Source: Gracilariopsis chorda
Lineage: Eukaryota; Rhodophyta; Florideophyceae; Gracilariales; Gracilariaceae
Direction: 5' to 3'
NCBI GenBank assembly: GCA_003194525.1
Contig: NBIV01000351.1
Span: 1 to 54,092 of the forward strand
Length of the DNA: 54,092 nt
Under the pieces are notes generated by a model. That model ran no database searches. It had not been told where the DNA came from and saw only the letters and a program-made list of their open reading frames with translations. This document shows, one piece after another, positions 1 through 10,409 of this stretch. Each line of letters starts with the position of its first letter. The stretch's first letter is position 1. The translations under genes were made by a program, and so were the position numbers.

Positions 1-1308
1 GACGAGAATGCTGACGACTCAGCCTCGTCAAAGACGTCCAGTTCGGTGGGTTGTCCTTTCCGGAGGAGTGCGTTAAGCGGTGCTGACAAGTCGGCGAAGT
101 TCGGGACGAATCGGCAATATACATTGCAAAGTCCTAGGAAGGATCGAAGCTCCGTTTGATTAGTCGGATGTTTCGCCTCTCGAAGTGATTTCACTCTTGC
201 TTCATCGATTTAAAGCTGTCCGGGGCGGATGATGTGTCCCAGATATTTTACCGAATCGGCGCAGAACTCACACTTTCCCAGCTTCAGGGTGATGCCGCGT
301 TGCGGAGCACTGTCAAGACTTCCCGGACATGGGACAGGTGATCGTCCGAGTTATTGGAGAACACTATAATGTCGTCCAAGTATACCAGACAGCTGGTCCA
401 TTTGAACCTCGCCAAGAGGATATCGATTGCACGTTGGAATGTAGCTGGGGCATTCGTTAGTCCAAACGGCATTCGCTTAAAGCGATATAGTCCTTGATGG
501 CACACAAACGCGGTCTTATCACGATCTTCTTTCCTAATAGGGACCTGCCAGTATCCCGAATTGGCATCAAGGGTAGTGAACACCGTGGCACTCCCCAGGG
601 AGTCAATGTACTCGTCCATTCGTGGAATCGGATAGACGTCCTTGACGGTAACCGCATTCAGGCGGCGGTAATCCACACAGAAACGCCATGATCCATCCGC
701 TTTCGGAACAAGGACAACAGGAGAAGCCCAAGGGGATTGTGCTGCTTCGATAACTCCAGCTCGCAGCATCTTCTCCACCTGAGATTTCTCTTCCCCCTTG
801 CTTTAGGGCCTGCCCGATACGGGTGCTGTGCAATAGGCCGTGTATCCGGCAACAAATCAATCCGATGTTCGGTTACCCCTATCGTCCCCAGGGAACCGTC
901 CCACATGGCGGTAAAGTCCCTGAGCATGTCACGAAACTTCTCACGATGAGATTCATTAATTTGATCCAGGTCCAACTTATCCAAAGCCTGTTCTGGGTCT
1001 AACGCAGTATCTGCCGATGCTGAAGTCGTGCTCTTCTGAGCTTCTTCGACAGTCGAATCTGAACTTTCCCGGGCGGGATCCAACGGAACGAACGGGACCT
1101 CCTCCCCCTCCTTAGGGTCTTGTATTCCGAGAACGTCGGATATCGGAATCTTTGTAGGAAAGATAGCCAACGGATGCGGAAGCATGTTGCCCAGGACCTG
1201 GTTTTTAACCAACCACTGAGTGGTAGTTCCGAGGTTAGCAACGAGAACCTTAAAGGGTTTGTCCGGCTCGACGGATACGATCCCATATGCTATTGCGAGA
1301 CGGCGCTG
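1..1308 (-). pseudogene. pol: gypsy reverse transcriptase and start of RNase H linker, frameshifted
   Basis: From 1308 to about 785 the protease frame continues with a linker rich in Asp and Glu and the first RT strands. The reading then moves to another phase (778-284). That part contains the RT core: a WRFCVDYRRLN block, TTLDANSGYWQV with the first catalytic Asp, MPFGLTNAPATFQ, and YLDDIIVFS with the paired Asp, so the active site is intact. A second phase change near 285 restores the thumb and the RT-RNase H connection (GKCEFC..., LRSFLGLCNVYCRFV, SAPLNALL). At least two frameshifts and one stop make this copy non-autonomous unless sequencing errors are responsible. Confidence 0.88.
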
Positions 1309-2328
1309 TTAGTAGAGCGAGGGGAGCGGTTGAACAACCTGCAACCCGTGGTGTTTGGATGTTACCGAGACCCACACCTGAGATTCCTTCGGGATCGAAA
1401 CTGGTTCCGCGACGCGAATCTTCGTAGATGCTCGATCCACATTGGACGCTTCCTGAGCAGCAGGTAAAGGTACCCGTTTACGGGAGGCGTGTCGCAAGGG
1501 CTTCCGTACAATCGAGATGGTCGAACCGTTGGCCAATTCCACGGATCTGGAGCGAGGGCGGATAGCTTCCACGAAGCGGTCACAGAAATCACAACCGAGG
1601 ATGACTGGTGCAGCAAGAGAATCGCATACGATGAAGTCCAACTTCACCACGTAGGTGCCTATTCTGAGTACCAGAGGAATTGTTCCAAGAGTCTGGAGCG
1701 GGTTGTTATTAGCGTCCGCCAGATCCAGACTTGGACCAATGCGAATGCATTTCCGCATGGCGGGTGGAATAATCCCGATATTGATCAGGTTCGGAGCGGC
1801 ACCTGTATCCAGGACAGATAACTGACGAACCATGAACTGGTTAGAGAGACCGAGGTCACTATAAACTTTATAGTTCCTCTTGGCCATTACCAAAACTCGA
1901 TCCGGGATGCGGAGGTTACGGGACCGTATCCACGGACGACGCAGAGCCACTAAGTGGTCCGAGCTCACGTCTTCTTGAGCCAGTTTCCTCGTAAGGATTT
2001 TGGCAGGGGAGCGAAGCGGTGGCGCCTCAGGCGTCTTCAACTTCGGCTTGGAAGACACCCCTCCCGTGGGGAGACTCCCAAGATTAGTTTTTCGGGACCG
2101 AATCGACCGCTGGGTGCGGCTGAGCCCGTTCCGAAAGGTTTGGGTTGTTACCGTTCGCGGTTTTCGCGGCTTCGCGAGCTTGAGCATTGCGGACCGCAGC
2201 CTTTGCGTCTTCATACGAATTACTCGGGACACGAGCCTTATGCTCCGGTGGGAGATTCTCATAATTTCCCACGATCTTCCACATCTCGCGAATGGGGAGG
2301 GTACACTGCGACGCAGTATGACCTTCAA
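1309..2328 (-). CDS. pro: gypsy aspartic protease domain (part of pol)
   Basis: This minus-strand frame overlaps the gag C-terminus. Its centre carries LDTGAAPNLI, the retropepsin active-site motif D-T/S-G followed by hydrophobics, and a later VILGCDF resembles the second conserved block of retroviral-type proteases (hydrophobic-hydrophobic-G). The enzyme would release Gag and Pol products. The leading 100 residues or so overlap gag in another phase and are probably not translated alone. The frame stops at TAG 1309-1311, yet the same phase continues at once into the linker before reverse transcriptase, so the stop looks like a disabling mutation. Confidence 0.8.
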   Translation of the reverse strand: MKVILRRSVPSPFARCGRSWEIMRISHRSIRLVSRVIRMKTQRLRSAMLKLAKPRKPRTVTTQTFRNGLSRTQRSIRSRKTNLGSLPTGGVSSKPKLKTPEAPPLRSPAKILTRKLAQEDVSSDHLVALRRPWIRSRNLRIPDRVLVMAKRNYKVYSDLGLSNQFMVRQLSVLDTGAAPNLINIGIIPPAMRKCIRIGPSLDLADANNNPLQTLGTIPLVLRIGTYVVKLDFIVCDSLAAPVILGCDFCDRFVEAIRPRSRSVELANGSTISIVRKPLRHASRKRVPLPAAQEASNVDRASTKIRVAEPVSIPKESQVWVSVTSKHHGLQVVQPLPSLY

Positions 2329-3355
2329 GGTAACAAATGTAGCAAATCAGCGAGGCTGAACGTGTTCCGGTGGCGTGGGACATCATTCCGCGGTGCTGAG
2401 GGTGTTGTGGTTGTAATGCTGGTTGCTTCGGGTTGGACCATCCCGGGCGGGAGTGTCGTGTGGCGCTCGACGCGTAGGCTAGCGGGGCTGGGGGGACCCG
2501 ACCGGGGTTTGCGTAAAAGGCCGGATCTACCACGGGTGGTGTAACCGTGGACGGCAGTTCCGAGGTTGCCAAAGACTGTTCAAGACTGCCAAGATACTGG
2601 ATGTTACCCGCAAATCCGGAAGATGGCCCCGGGTTAGGGAGAGATGCCGAGGAAGCCTCGTTCTCGACGAAGAGAGCCTTCGACGACCGACGCCTCGGGT
2701 CTCTCGCTCTGAGGGTGTCACCCTCAGCCTGCGCGTTCTGGACCAGTTCCAGATACGTCGCCTTGCGCTTCTCTTCCCTGTAGCGGGACACCAGTGCCCT
2801 GATACCAGGATCTAAACCATCCACCAGCATGGAGCAACGCTCAAAAGCGGTAAACACATTTCCACAAAGATGAAACGCTTTATTCAAGCGAGTTGAATAC
2901 GACGTTTCCGTTTCACCAGGCTTCTGTTTCGTATCGCGAACCGCCACGATGGCTTGACTGATTGCAGTTCCCGTCGCGTACGACCTGAGCAGGTAGTTTA
3001 CAGCCTCGGGCCAGCACGTAACACCTCCTTCTGAGGCCCTGGACGAACCCCTGACCGAGTTGTACTGATCTTTAGCCATTCCTGAAAGAAAGTAGGGCAA
3101 CGCAACGTATGCCTGCGCCTCACTCATTTCGAGTACGTCTGCTTCCTGCACAAAGCGGGCCAGAAAATCCAACACGAGGATCGGATCTTCACCGGAGAAC
3201 TTCTGCTTAAGCATCGTCACATTCATACGACGTATGAGATCCTTCACCCGACCGGTGTCTCTCGAACTTCGAGTGCCCGAAGAGTCTTCCAATCTGTAAT
3301 AACGATAGGACAACAGCTTCCTGTAAAGGGGATTCGTCGGTTTCAATTCCTTCAA
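2084..3355 (-). CDS. gag: gypsy gag/nucleocapsid ORF with CCHC zinc knuckle
   Basis: An open frame of 423 codons on the minus strand. It opens at a TTG overlapping the stop of the upstream frame, so its true start is unclear and translation may depend on frameshifting. The central part resembles the retrotransposon gag capsid domain, with conserved Trp, Leu and Tyr in helices at about residues 50-200. Near residue 338 is a CCHC zinc knuckle, CYICYLEGHTASQC (C-x2-C-x4-H-x4-C), the nucleic-acid-binding mark of Gag. The C-terminal tail is low-complexity. It overlaps the start of the protease frame in a different phase, as is usual where Gag-Pol is made by frameshifting. The zinc knuckle makes the gag call firm. 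Confidence 0.85.
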   Translation of the reverse strand: MKELKPTNPLYRKLLSYRYYRLEDSSGTRSSRDTGRVKDLIRRMNVTMLKQKFSGEDPILVLDFLARFVQEADVLEMSEAQAYVALPYFLSGMAKDQYNSVRGSSRASEGGVTCWPEAVNYLLRSYATGTAISQAIVAVRDTKQKPGETETSYSTRLNKAFHLCGNVFTAFERCSMLVDGLDPGIRALVSRYREEKRKATYLELVQNAQAEGDTLRARDPRRRSSKALFVENEASSASLPNPGPSSGFAGNIQYLGSLEQSLATSELPSTVTPPVVDPAFYANPGRVPPAPLAYASSATRHSRPGWSNPKQPALQPQHPQHRGMMSHATGTRSASLICYICYLEGHTASQCTLPIREMWKIVGNYENLPPEHKARVPSNSYEDAKAAVRNAQAREAAKTANGNNPNLSERAQPHPAVDSVPKN

Positions 3356-4125
3356 GCCGGGATGACGGCGACCTTTCTCCCGCGCACGGATTGCTCCATG
3401 GGAGGTGTAGGTAGCCCTCGAACTAGGTTCTTCTCCGCGACGGCGGCCTCCCCTTCACGCGATGATCTCGAAGGCGAGCTACTCGAAGTTGTTTCCGAGT
3501 CGGAACTTGACGAAACTTCATAACGATGAACTCTCTTTCCAGGGTGACGGGGGAGGTGACTGGAGCGGTGTTGGGTTGAGATGACCTTCCCTTCCTCTTG
3601 TCTCGGAGCGTTCAGGTCTTCTCTGAGCAACGCTTCCAGCGTGTCCATACGTCCGGTTACCCGCATCATATGGGTTTTAACTTCCTCCACGAACTCCCGA
3701 TATCCTTCTACGAAGGCAGCCGGAGTACCCAGACACTCCAGAATGGAATTCACATCAGCTCTCAGGAGACGAATATCTCCCGAATAATCCCGAGCCAGGG
3801 AGTCACTCCATCGCCGTTCCAACTCGGTAACTTGCTGCGAGAGGGAGGCGTGGGCCACATTGGCAATGTCGATTCTCGACTCGAGGAGATGGTACTTAGG
3901 CGACCCGGGTCTCGGGGGGACAGCCGACGGCGTTTTGACCACCGGAGGTGGCGTAGTGGCCACAGCTGTCACGGCTCGAGGCACCGAGGTTGCCGATGGG
4001 ATTCCTTGAGATTCCAGACCGACGGCATCGGTAAGTAGTTGTTCCGGAACGGACCTTCGTGATCTCGCCGCTGCGGCGTTCCGTTGCGGACCATTCCTGG
4101 GGGAACTCGGAGCTGTGGGCAGCAT
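3352..4125 (-). CDS. gag: gypsy gag-like ORF, N-terminal part (257 aa)
   Basis: This is the first frame downstream of the LTR on the minus strand, starting at ATG (4125-4123). It is rich in Ser, Pro and Arg, with a helical, probably coiled-coil middle (about residues 85-175) that contains many Leu, Glu and Arg. A Ser-rich stretch near residues 205-225 and a basic C-terminus follow. No zinc finger is visible. It ends in TGA exactly where the next gag frame opens in another phase, so the two could be separate ORFs or one gag broken by a frameshift. In gypsy elements such a leading protein forms or assists the virus-like particle; that role is inferred from position, since I recognise no named domain. 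Confidence 0.6.
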   Translation of the reverse strand: MLPTAPSSPRNGPQRNAAAARSRRSVPEQLLTDAVGLESQGIPSATSVPRAVTAVATTPPPVVKTPSAVPPRPGSPKYHLLESRIDIANVAHASLSQQVTELERRWSDSLARDYSGDIRLLRADVNSILECLGTPAAFVEGYREFVEEVKTHMMRVTGRMDTLEALLREDLNAPRQEEGKVISTQHRSSHLPRHPGKRVHRYEVSSSSDSETTSSSSPSRSSREGEAAVAEKNLVRGLPTPPMEQSVRGRKVAVIPA

Positions 4126-4274
4126 ACTGCAGATAGCCGTCCACGGCTTACTTCACCAGTCCCACGGCTTGGGAATCTCAACGAATGAGCAAAAAGGGAT
4201 AAAAGGGAAAAGGGGAAGCGGACTTCCGACAGGCCGGATTGAAAGCCAAACCCGTTCTAGGTCGGGAGACCACT
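4126..4274 (-). other. gypsy 5' leader between LTR and gag
   Basis: About 150 bp between the LTR and the gag ATG. It holds the primer-binding site next to the LTR and a purine-rich stretch at 4190-4220. I see no frame of its own; a packaging signal would be expected here but cannot be recognised by eye. Confidence 0.5.
4260..4272 (-). other. candidate primer-binding site of the left gypsy element
   Basis: On the minus strand, two bases after the LTR end, the sequence is TGGTCTCCCGACC. It starts with TGG, the complement of the CCA end of a tRNA, at the position where LTR elements carry their primer-binding site. The matching tRNA is not identified here. Position and the TGG start are seen; the role is inferred. 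Confidence 0.5.
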
Positions 4275-5190
4275 TGTGGTGCAATCCCGGTGTGGGAAAG
4301 GCACCCAAGGCAGCTCGAAGCCTTGCTCTCTTGGAGAGGTAGGCCCAGCTGGGTAGAGCCCTCCGTGTCCCGTATGACGGGTGTAACTCCGTCGGGAGCC
4401 TGGATGTACCTCGGAGGTTTAGGGGTTAGAACGGGTCGGAACCACGGCTGGTACGGAAGTAGCCTGCGAGCAGGGGAACAAAAGAGGGAAAGGGACCACC
4501 CGACGGGGGCGTGCGGAAAGCGGTAACAGACCCCGGAGGGGGGTGCCGATACACACACACGAACACGCACCGCGCGGCGGTTAGGGGATATGAGGGGAAG
4601 AGATGGTCTCACGGTCTCACGACACACGTCGGTAATATCAATACCCAAAACTGGGGCGGAGATAGGGCCTGTACGGGCGGTCACACGACAACAATGAATA
4701 CCACGAGTGGTCACAACCCACTGGGTACGACGAGCACGGTCTCCTCGGTGGTGCGAGTCGGGTGAAACTACCGGGCAAGCGGTGTACCTCCGCGAGGAGT
4801 TAGACACTTCGCATGGCGAATAGAGTCAGAGCCGAACTCTTTTCCTTTCTTTTCTTGGTGAGCTCGCCGTCGGGCGGCCGACGCTCAAGTACTAGCTCAG
4901 TGCAGTACAGTAGGTAGTGCACTAGCCTAAGTAAAATTAACCCCTAAACTACACTAAAATAAGTAGCCATTTTGGGCCTCCTGGCCGGGGCTGTAGCCAC
5001 GTGTCCACCACCCTTGGCAGGCAAGTACCACAAAATATGAATGTTCCCATAACCACCCTGGGTAACCCGACCGCTAATTAGCCCGGTAAACGGGGGCTAA
5101 AATTCATGCATCCCGCTTCATCCCTCGCACCGAGTACACCTCAGATATGAGTTTCACCATCGCCCGTACGCGGGAATGTATTGCACTACA
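4275..5190 (-). repeat. 5' LTR of the left gypsy element (LTR copy 1, 916 bp)
   Basis: This LTR recurs at 51190-52102 and 53112-54024. On the plus strand it starts TGTGGTGCAAT and ends ATTGCACTACA, an imperfect terminal inverted repeat with TG...CA ends. Copy 1 is 3 bp longer than the others (a C/T-rich stretch near 4840-4856) and has several private substitutions, so it is the oldest of the three. The gag frame opens about 150 bp inside it on the minus strand, which identifies it as the 5' LTR. In all three copies CA follows the chosen end, so the true boundary could lie 2 bp further out; the 5-bp target duplication at copy 2 supports the boundary given. Confidence 0.88.
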
Positions 5191-7132
5191 CAGGCTTGTG
5201 CCCGAAGGACAATTAGCTGAAGAACTAAAGACTGGCGTCCTAGAAGATATCCTCACAGATAATATACCTGACACACCACACGAAGAGGAAGAGCAGCCGG
5301 AGTACTCAGAGAGCGGAAAGATAATGCTGGATGTGTTCGGCCCGGAAGACAGTGAACTCGAAGACGAAGTAGGTCCAGGAACACGCTCATCATTCTTCGT
5401 CGGGACCATAGGCGGAGACCCATCACGAGATATTGGTCAAATCTCAGCGCAGGGTCCACAGGCCACGCAGAATACTGATCTTATAACCAACGAGCAGGAC
5501 GTGTTGACACAGATATACGCAGTCATAGGAAGTTCACAGGTTACACGAAATAGAATGGATTGCGCGCCGTCATGGATATTGGATAAAGCAGTAGACGAAG
5601 AACTGGAAACGGCGTGGAAGGGAACTTTTGTTGAAGTCGACGAACATACAGTTCCTCGTAATGCCAATGTGATAAATTCGCACGTCGTGTACAAAGTCAA
5701 AAACGAAGAGAAGGACCGCAAACGTATGAAGGCCAGACTCTGCCATCACGGTAATCGCGACAAGGAAAAAGGTAACATTAGAAATGACTCTGCCAACGCA
5801 TAGTTCGATATCATACGCATTCTACTGTCCTTCGCGACAATACTACAGTTTCGGATTGTATTTATTGATATTAAAGGAGCTTACCTTCAAAGCGGACCAA
5901 TCAAGCGCTAACTGTATGTACGACTGCCTCGGGAGTGGACAGGCAGGCGTGGTATATTGTGGAAGTTGCTGAAACTTCCGTACGGCATCAGCGAAGCAGG
6001 AAGACAGTGGGCAATGGTAGTCCAGCACTGGCTGATATATATCGCAGAATTCCAACGCGCGTTCGAAGTGAGCCAATTATATATCAAGCGAACAGACAAA
6101 GGAGAAATTCGACTCATGATTGCCAATCTAACGGACAATCTACTGACTTGTGGCAACGTTAAGGACATGAAAGAGTTCTCTCAGATGGTATCCGCCAGAT
6201 TTCGTGTAAGTAAGACGATCTTCGACGACGAAATCAAGTTAAATGGATGTCAGATTCGTCAGGCCAAGGATTACACGATTGAGCTGTGTATGCAACAGTA
6301 TATGGAAGAGATCAATAGGATGAATATAAGCAAACCTAGAAGGGCTATGAATCACGACAGGGCATTTTCGAATGAAGTCAATGTTTATCGCACCCTAGCA
6401 GGAGAGCTAATTTGGCTCGGTTGCGGAGCGCTCCCACAAGCGTCCTATTTTGGCTCGTTGCTGCAACAGAAGATTCCTCAGCTCACCGTCGCAGATCTCG
6501 TAGATACTAACAAGATCTTGAACCAACTCCGCAATTTACAGCCGATTATAACGTTCAGAACACCACCAGAAAGAATCATCACAGCTAAAGTAGTATCGTT
6601 TTCCGACGCATCTTTCAATATACCCGCCTCCCAGCAGTACGGGCAAACAGGTTCTATCACTGGTGTTAGGTATACTACGGCTGAAGGCGATGGGACTAGC
6701 TATCATCTAATAGACTGGGCCAGTATGAAGCAAAAGCGTGTGTCATACTCATCGTATGGTGCAGAGATAATTGCGTGCACGGAAGCGGACGACAGAAGCT
6801 TCAACGTCAAATGCATATTGCAGTCTAGATTCCCGTCTGACAGGTTTCCTCACGTTTTGAACGTCGATTCTAAGGGTCTCTTTGATACTATTACTACACT
6901 TCATGAGAGCAAAGAATACACACTCCGCCAGACTGTACAACGTATCAGAGATTCGTTTGAATCCCTGGAACTAGACACACTAAGATGGATTCAGAGCAAA
7001 GTTAACATCGCCGACGCACTGACAAAACACAATTGCTTTAAGCACAAGTTGTTGAATCGTGTTGCAGCTACTGGAATGTTATTGCTACCGGATCATAGAA
7101 CGTTTAGCTTTAACAGTAAGACATGGACTTAG
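5191..7132 (+). pseudogene. pol: copia pol remnant: reverse transcriptase and RNase H with two nonsense codons
   Basis: One phase runs from 5191 to TAG/TAA-free 7132 except for TAG at 5801-5803 and TAA at 5909-5911. An acidic spacer (5191-5560) leads into the RT start, where LDKAVDEELETAWKGTF and a KARLCHHG block are typical of copia. The first catalytic Asp lies in DIKGAYLQ (about 5860), and LPYGISEAGRQW follows. The position normally occupied by YVDD reads NLTD, so the first of the paired catalytic Asp residues is lost. The RNase H part keeps SFSDASFN, SSYGAEIIACTEADD, NVDSKGLFD and NIADALTK. The stops and the altered active site show this copy is dead, but little else has decayed. Confidence 0.9.
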
Positions 7133-7164
7133 TTGCGATAACAGTTTACCGCAACTGGGGAGTA

Positions 7165-7541
7165 TGTGAATGTGCAATAAGCTGAAATTGCAAATGAGCG
7201 CGAGCCCGAATGGCCTAGAGAGACAATGAGCAATTGTCAGCATGGCTCAAGCGCCCAAGCGAACGGGCACAGAAGAGAGCATAAAGGCCGAGCGACTGGC
7301 CGAGTAAACAGAGCAAGGGAGAGCAAGCGCGCCTCCAGCATTGTGCTGAACGTGACCAACGCCCAATACCGACGCGGTAGCATAACCCTACGTTAACAAT
7401 GAGCGACCTGACTGATCGTCCATTGACAACAGTACAGTATATAGCCGCTCTACGGATGAGCTGTTGAAACCTTGAAGAATTACGCTAAATCAGGAATTAC
7501 ATCAAGTACGAAGGTAAGTTATCCTTGGTAGACTATCATCA
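7165..7541 (+). repeat. possible copia 3' LTR (boundaries tentative)
   Basis: After the pol stop and a purine tract, the sequence begins TGTGAATGTGCAATAAG. An end in ...ATCATCA near 7541 would give a TG...CA unit of about 377 bp. There is no second copy in the window and no target duplication, so the right boundary is a guess. Confidence 0.35.
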
Positions 7542-7739
7542 TGTACCAAAAGGTGGGTCATTTTCAAAGATTTAAAAAACATTTAGGGATAGAACGCATT
7601 GCATGCCTTCAGAAATCGCCCACTTGCGCTTCACAGCCTGCAAAATACGTACCACCTGTCAGAAATGAACGTTACATACGCAATAAGCTCATAATGGACA
7701 AAATAAATGTGCTATTTGGTATCCCTAAAGGGCTCTACC
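7542..7739. other. spacer between copia and pogo remnants
   Basis: About 200 bp of AT-rich sequence with one short open frame starting ATG at 7541. I see no motif, repeat or conserved frame and treat it as unannotated flank. Confidence 0.4.
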
Positions 7740-7795
7740 GTGCACCAAATATGGGTCAAATGCGCCGTGCCAAACGGCCAAAAAAAGTATTGATT

Positions 7796-10409
7796 TTAAT
7801 GAGTGTCTTTAGTATCCTGATTCCGTCCCGCTGTTCTTAGCCTTGCTGCGCGTCGTCGAGAAGCTCGACTGGCGGAAAGAGATAAGGCTCGATTTGGGCG
7901 ACAAGAAAGCCAAAGCAAGTGAATTGCTTTCCCGCGCTCAGTTTCTAGCCGTTGACGCTGTCGTTTGTCTTCCTCGCGCTTTTTCTGAAGACGACGAAGC
8001 TCTACTCGAGCGGCGCGTTGTTGTCTAGCTTCTTCAGCGTCTCGTCGTTCGCTTTCGTGCTTCGCCAAATCAGTAAGTACCCTTTCTTCAGTAAGCAACA
8101 ATCCACTCGTAGTGTTCAAGGTTCCATTGACTAACACATCCCCATCACTGCGTAACAAGTTACACGTGTCTTTGAATGACTTTACCAACTGCTTGTAGTT
8201 TGCAAATGCTTTCTGCTGTGACTCTGCGCTCTCGAGGTTGGTTATATCGGTCGCTGTGATCACATTAGGATTAACACCGCCATGCACAGAGTTTTACAAC
8301 CCACACGCTCTGAATCCACTGGTTATGTTTTGGAACGTCAGAGCCTTGTTGTAGGCTAAAGTCAGTAGTTCGCATATGGTGTACACGTCGTTCTTCGCCT
8401 CGTCTTTGACCAGCAACGTACAACGGCTGAGGTCGTTACGAAATGCCGTTTTATAAGAGGAGAAGACGGAAAAGTCTAACGGTTGTGAAGTGCAATCCTC
8501 AAGGAGGAAGACTCAGCGATGCCCTGTGGACTTGATGTTTTTGCCGCTTTCGCGTGTTTATGATTACTACCGCTATTAGCGGGTGTCTCAGCCCTCAGCG
8601 GATCCGCACTGTGCCCCAGGTGCACACCTGTGCATGCGCCGTGTGCCGCCCAATGCGTGAGTGGACCACGTGTGACACGGATAGTCAAGAGGAGGTTGGC
8701 ACCACGGTGTGGACATTTAGTTAACTTATATTTATTATTTATTATTTATCTACGCTACAGTAGGGAGATTACTACACTATATAGTGGCTCGGCGACCTCG
8801 CCCTGACACTGAGTAAACCTCCCCAACCAGGGTTCTTGGCTCTAAGTCTTTTCCGCTTTCGCGAGTCTTCTACACTCCTCGGAGGTAAAGCCGCGTTACT
8901 AACGGTAGACCTGTCCACCCTGCGTCACTAGGAGTATCACAGCCTTGGGCACTTGTCACTTAATTCACCACCGCCGTGTTCTCGCCCCTGTATAGGGTTC
9001 CTTTGTAACTTTTTCCGTGGTCCCGTTGACCCACACCCCTGTCGCCCCCAATCTGGCATCCCCCGTATTTCCCTTACCCCACTCTCGTGGTTTCTACCCC
9101 TTTGTGTGGTTGCTCGTCACCGCTGACGCGTGTCTCTCGTGCCGGTATCCCGTGAAGTCTTCCCCCACTTACGTGGACTCGTACTCCTTGGAAGGGCTGT
9201 TTTCCCATTCGTGGTGATCCTAATCCTACCGTTTCAACTCTCCCCGCTTGGCGTGAGGGTGAGCCTCGGCTTTACAACCCGACTTCGTCGTGCTCATCCG
9301 GAGAGGCTCCGTTCGCTGTGTTACCCTCCAGAGGAGAAGATTCCGAACGTCTTCGTGTGTTGTCCCGCTTGCGGGTATTGCAATACAGGTTGTGTTCTGT
9401 GGCTTGTGTGTGCAAGCAATCCGACGACCACAATGCCGTTTTCCTTGAAAAACTGCAATACCTTGAACGTGCAGTGCGCCCCGTAACCATCCAAAATCAG
9501 GACAATTCGACGATACTTCTCTCGCAGCGTGCTTGTTTCGATTACGAACTTCTGGCCCCATTAATAGAATATCTCGGAGTCAACTCCAGCCTTCTCGCGA
9601 TAGACACAATGCGCCGTAGGAGGAAGGAAGGTTGATGGAGTTTCCACAGACCCATCTTGGCGCCTCCGATACTACGCTTGTTTTCCAGGTAATACGGCCA
9701 ATGGGCTCCAGGCACGACCATCGGCAGAGACCACAGGCATGATGGTGACGTGTTGTGCATTTGCTGCCCATTTCAGTTCGACAGAATTGCTTCGGCCCCT
9801 GGAATCAAATAGAGCTTTTGCACGCTACCGTGATGCTGTTCGTGTCGAAAAGCCACTCTCGTCTATATTGAATATCTGGGAGGCACATGTTATCTTATAC
9901 TCCTTATACACTTAGATAAGACGGGCATAATGCTTGGCAAGGTTTGTAGGGCACATCGCCAACTGCTGCGGCTTCTCCAAGTTTGAACTTCGTTTAAGCG
10001 AAACTTGCGGATGTCGCCTCAAGAAGTTCCAAACAAAACCATCACCTGGTTTGTCATTTTGAAAAGGAAATGTTGATCTACGTTGATGTGGAAACGAACG
10101 GACAAAATGCTGCACAAGATCCTTGAAACAGTCTCTAGATAGAGGAGTTCCGTAGTGTGAGAATGACAGAATTAATTTTATGATTAGCCCTTTTTCGGTC
10201 ATTGTGAATAAAGGTTGTCGTCTTCGTGGTTTGAGTGATGTGGCGTTATCTTGTTTGCGATGTTGTCTTTGCAACGTTGAGTACGGAATATTGTGACGCT
10301 TTGCACATTTTCGAATGGAGATGGGGGAACTACAAAGTTCAAGAAGTGCGCTGCGACGATTGAAAGAAAGGTCGCCGTATTTTGAAGCAGACACGCCGTT
10401 GGGAGGCAT
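7796..10409 (-). pseudogene. pogo-like transposase pseudogene (HTH, CENP-B-like and DDE domains)
   Basis: Read leftward from an ATG at 10409. The N-terminus has a psq-type helix-turn-helix (SIRKCAKRHNIPYSTLQRQ) and a CENP-B-type DNA-binding part (WNFLRRHPQVSLKRSSNLEK) that binds transposon ends. After a stop at 9912-9914 the same phase continues into the DDE domain: FNIDESGF with the first Asp, a block with VTIMPVVSADG, then LILDGYGAHC with the second Asp in a shifted phase (about 9500). The frame is cut at about 9390 by a solo LTR and resumes at 8480 with PLDFSVFSSYKTAF and NDVYTICELLTLAYNKALT, a typical pogo C-terminal block. A charged coiled coil (7796-8287) ends the protein. Several stops and phase changes show it is inactive. 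Confidence 0.82.
8486..9387 (-). repeat. solo LTR, diverged relative of the gypsy LTR family, with 5-bp target duplication
   Basis: The unit starts TGAAGTGCAATCC and ends GGGTATTGCAATACA on the plus strand, like the other LTRs in this window (TGTGGTGCAATCC ... ATTGCACTACA), and is about the same length (902 bp against 913). It is flanked by perfect GGTTG duplications (8481-8485 and 9388-9392). Removing it and one GGTTG restores the transposase reading across the junction, which proves it is an insertion. Interior similarity to the other LTRs is weak (a shared CTACAGTAGG-like block near 8754), so it is an older or sister family. No coding part remains. Strand follows the orientation of the related gypsy LTRs. 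Confidence 0.88.

Larger units (their letters stand above)
1..5190 (-). mobile_element. Ty3/gypsy LTR retrotransposon, 5' part (right-to-left), truncated by window edge
   Basis: A gypsy-type element is transcribed on the minus strand. Reading leftward it has a 5' LTR (5190 to 4275), a tRNA-like primer-binding site, two gag-like frames, an aspartic protease with DTGA, and a reverse transcriptase with YLDD. The RT/RNase H connection region runs off position 1. Integrase and the 3' LTR are therefore outside the window. The coding part is damaged: an in-frame TAG at 1309-1311 and frame changes near 780 and 285. The base next to the LTR on its outer side (5191 onward) belongs to a copia element, so this gypsy copy seems to have inserted into it; the partner of the candidate target duplication CAGGC (5191-5195) would lie left of the window. 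Confidence 0.9.
5191..7541 (+). mobile_element. Ty1/copia retrotransposon, 3' half
   Basis: This is the 3' half of a plus-strand copia element: the end of the integrase-RT spacer, reverse transcriptase, RNase H, a candidate polypurine tract (GGGGAG, 7157-7162) and a possible 3' LTR. The 5' half is missing on the left because the gypsy element begins exactly at 5190. If the gypsy copy inserted here, the rest of the copia element should resume beyond its far end, left of the window. Confidence 0.8.

Noticed and set aside
4178..4807. Long frame inside the gypsy LTR (also at 51159-51722 and 53054-53644)
   Set aside because: It is open in all three LTRs, but starts at GTG, has no domain, and the copies are too similar to show selection. 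LTRs rarely encode proteins.
5147..5190. ATG and 15 codons before the copia pol part (also before the transposase at 52059)
   Set aside because: These codons lie in the LTR end, which runs into whatever sequence it inserted in. They are not part of either protein.
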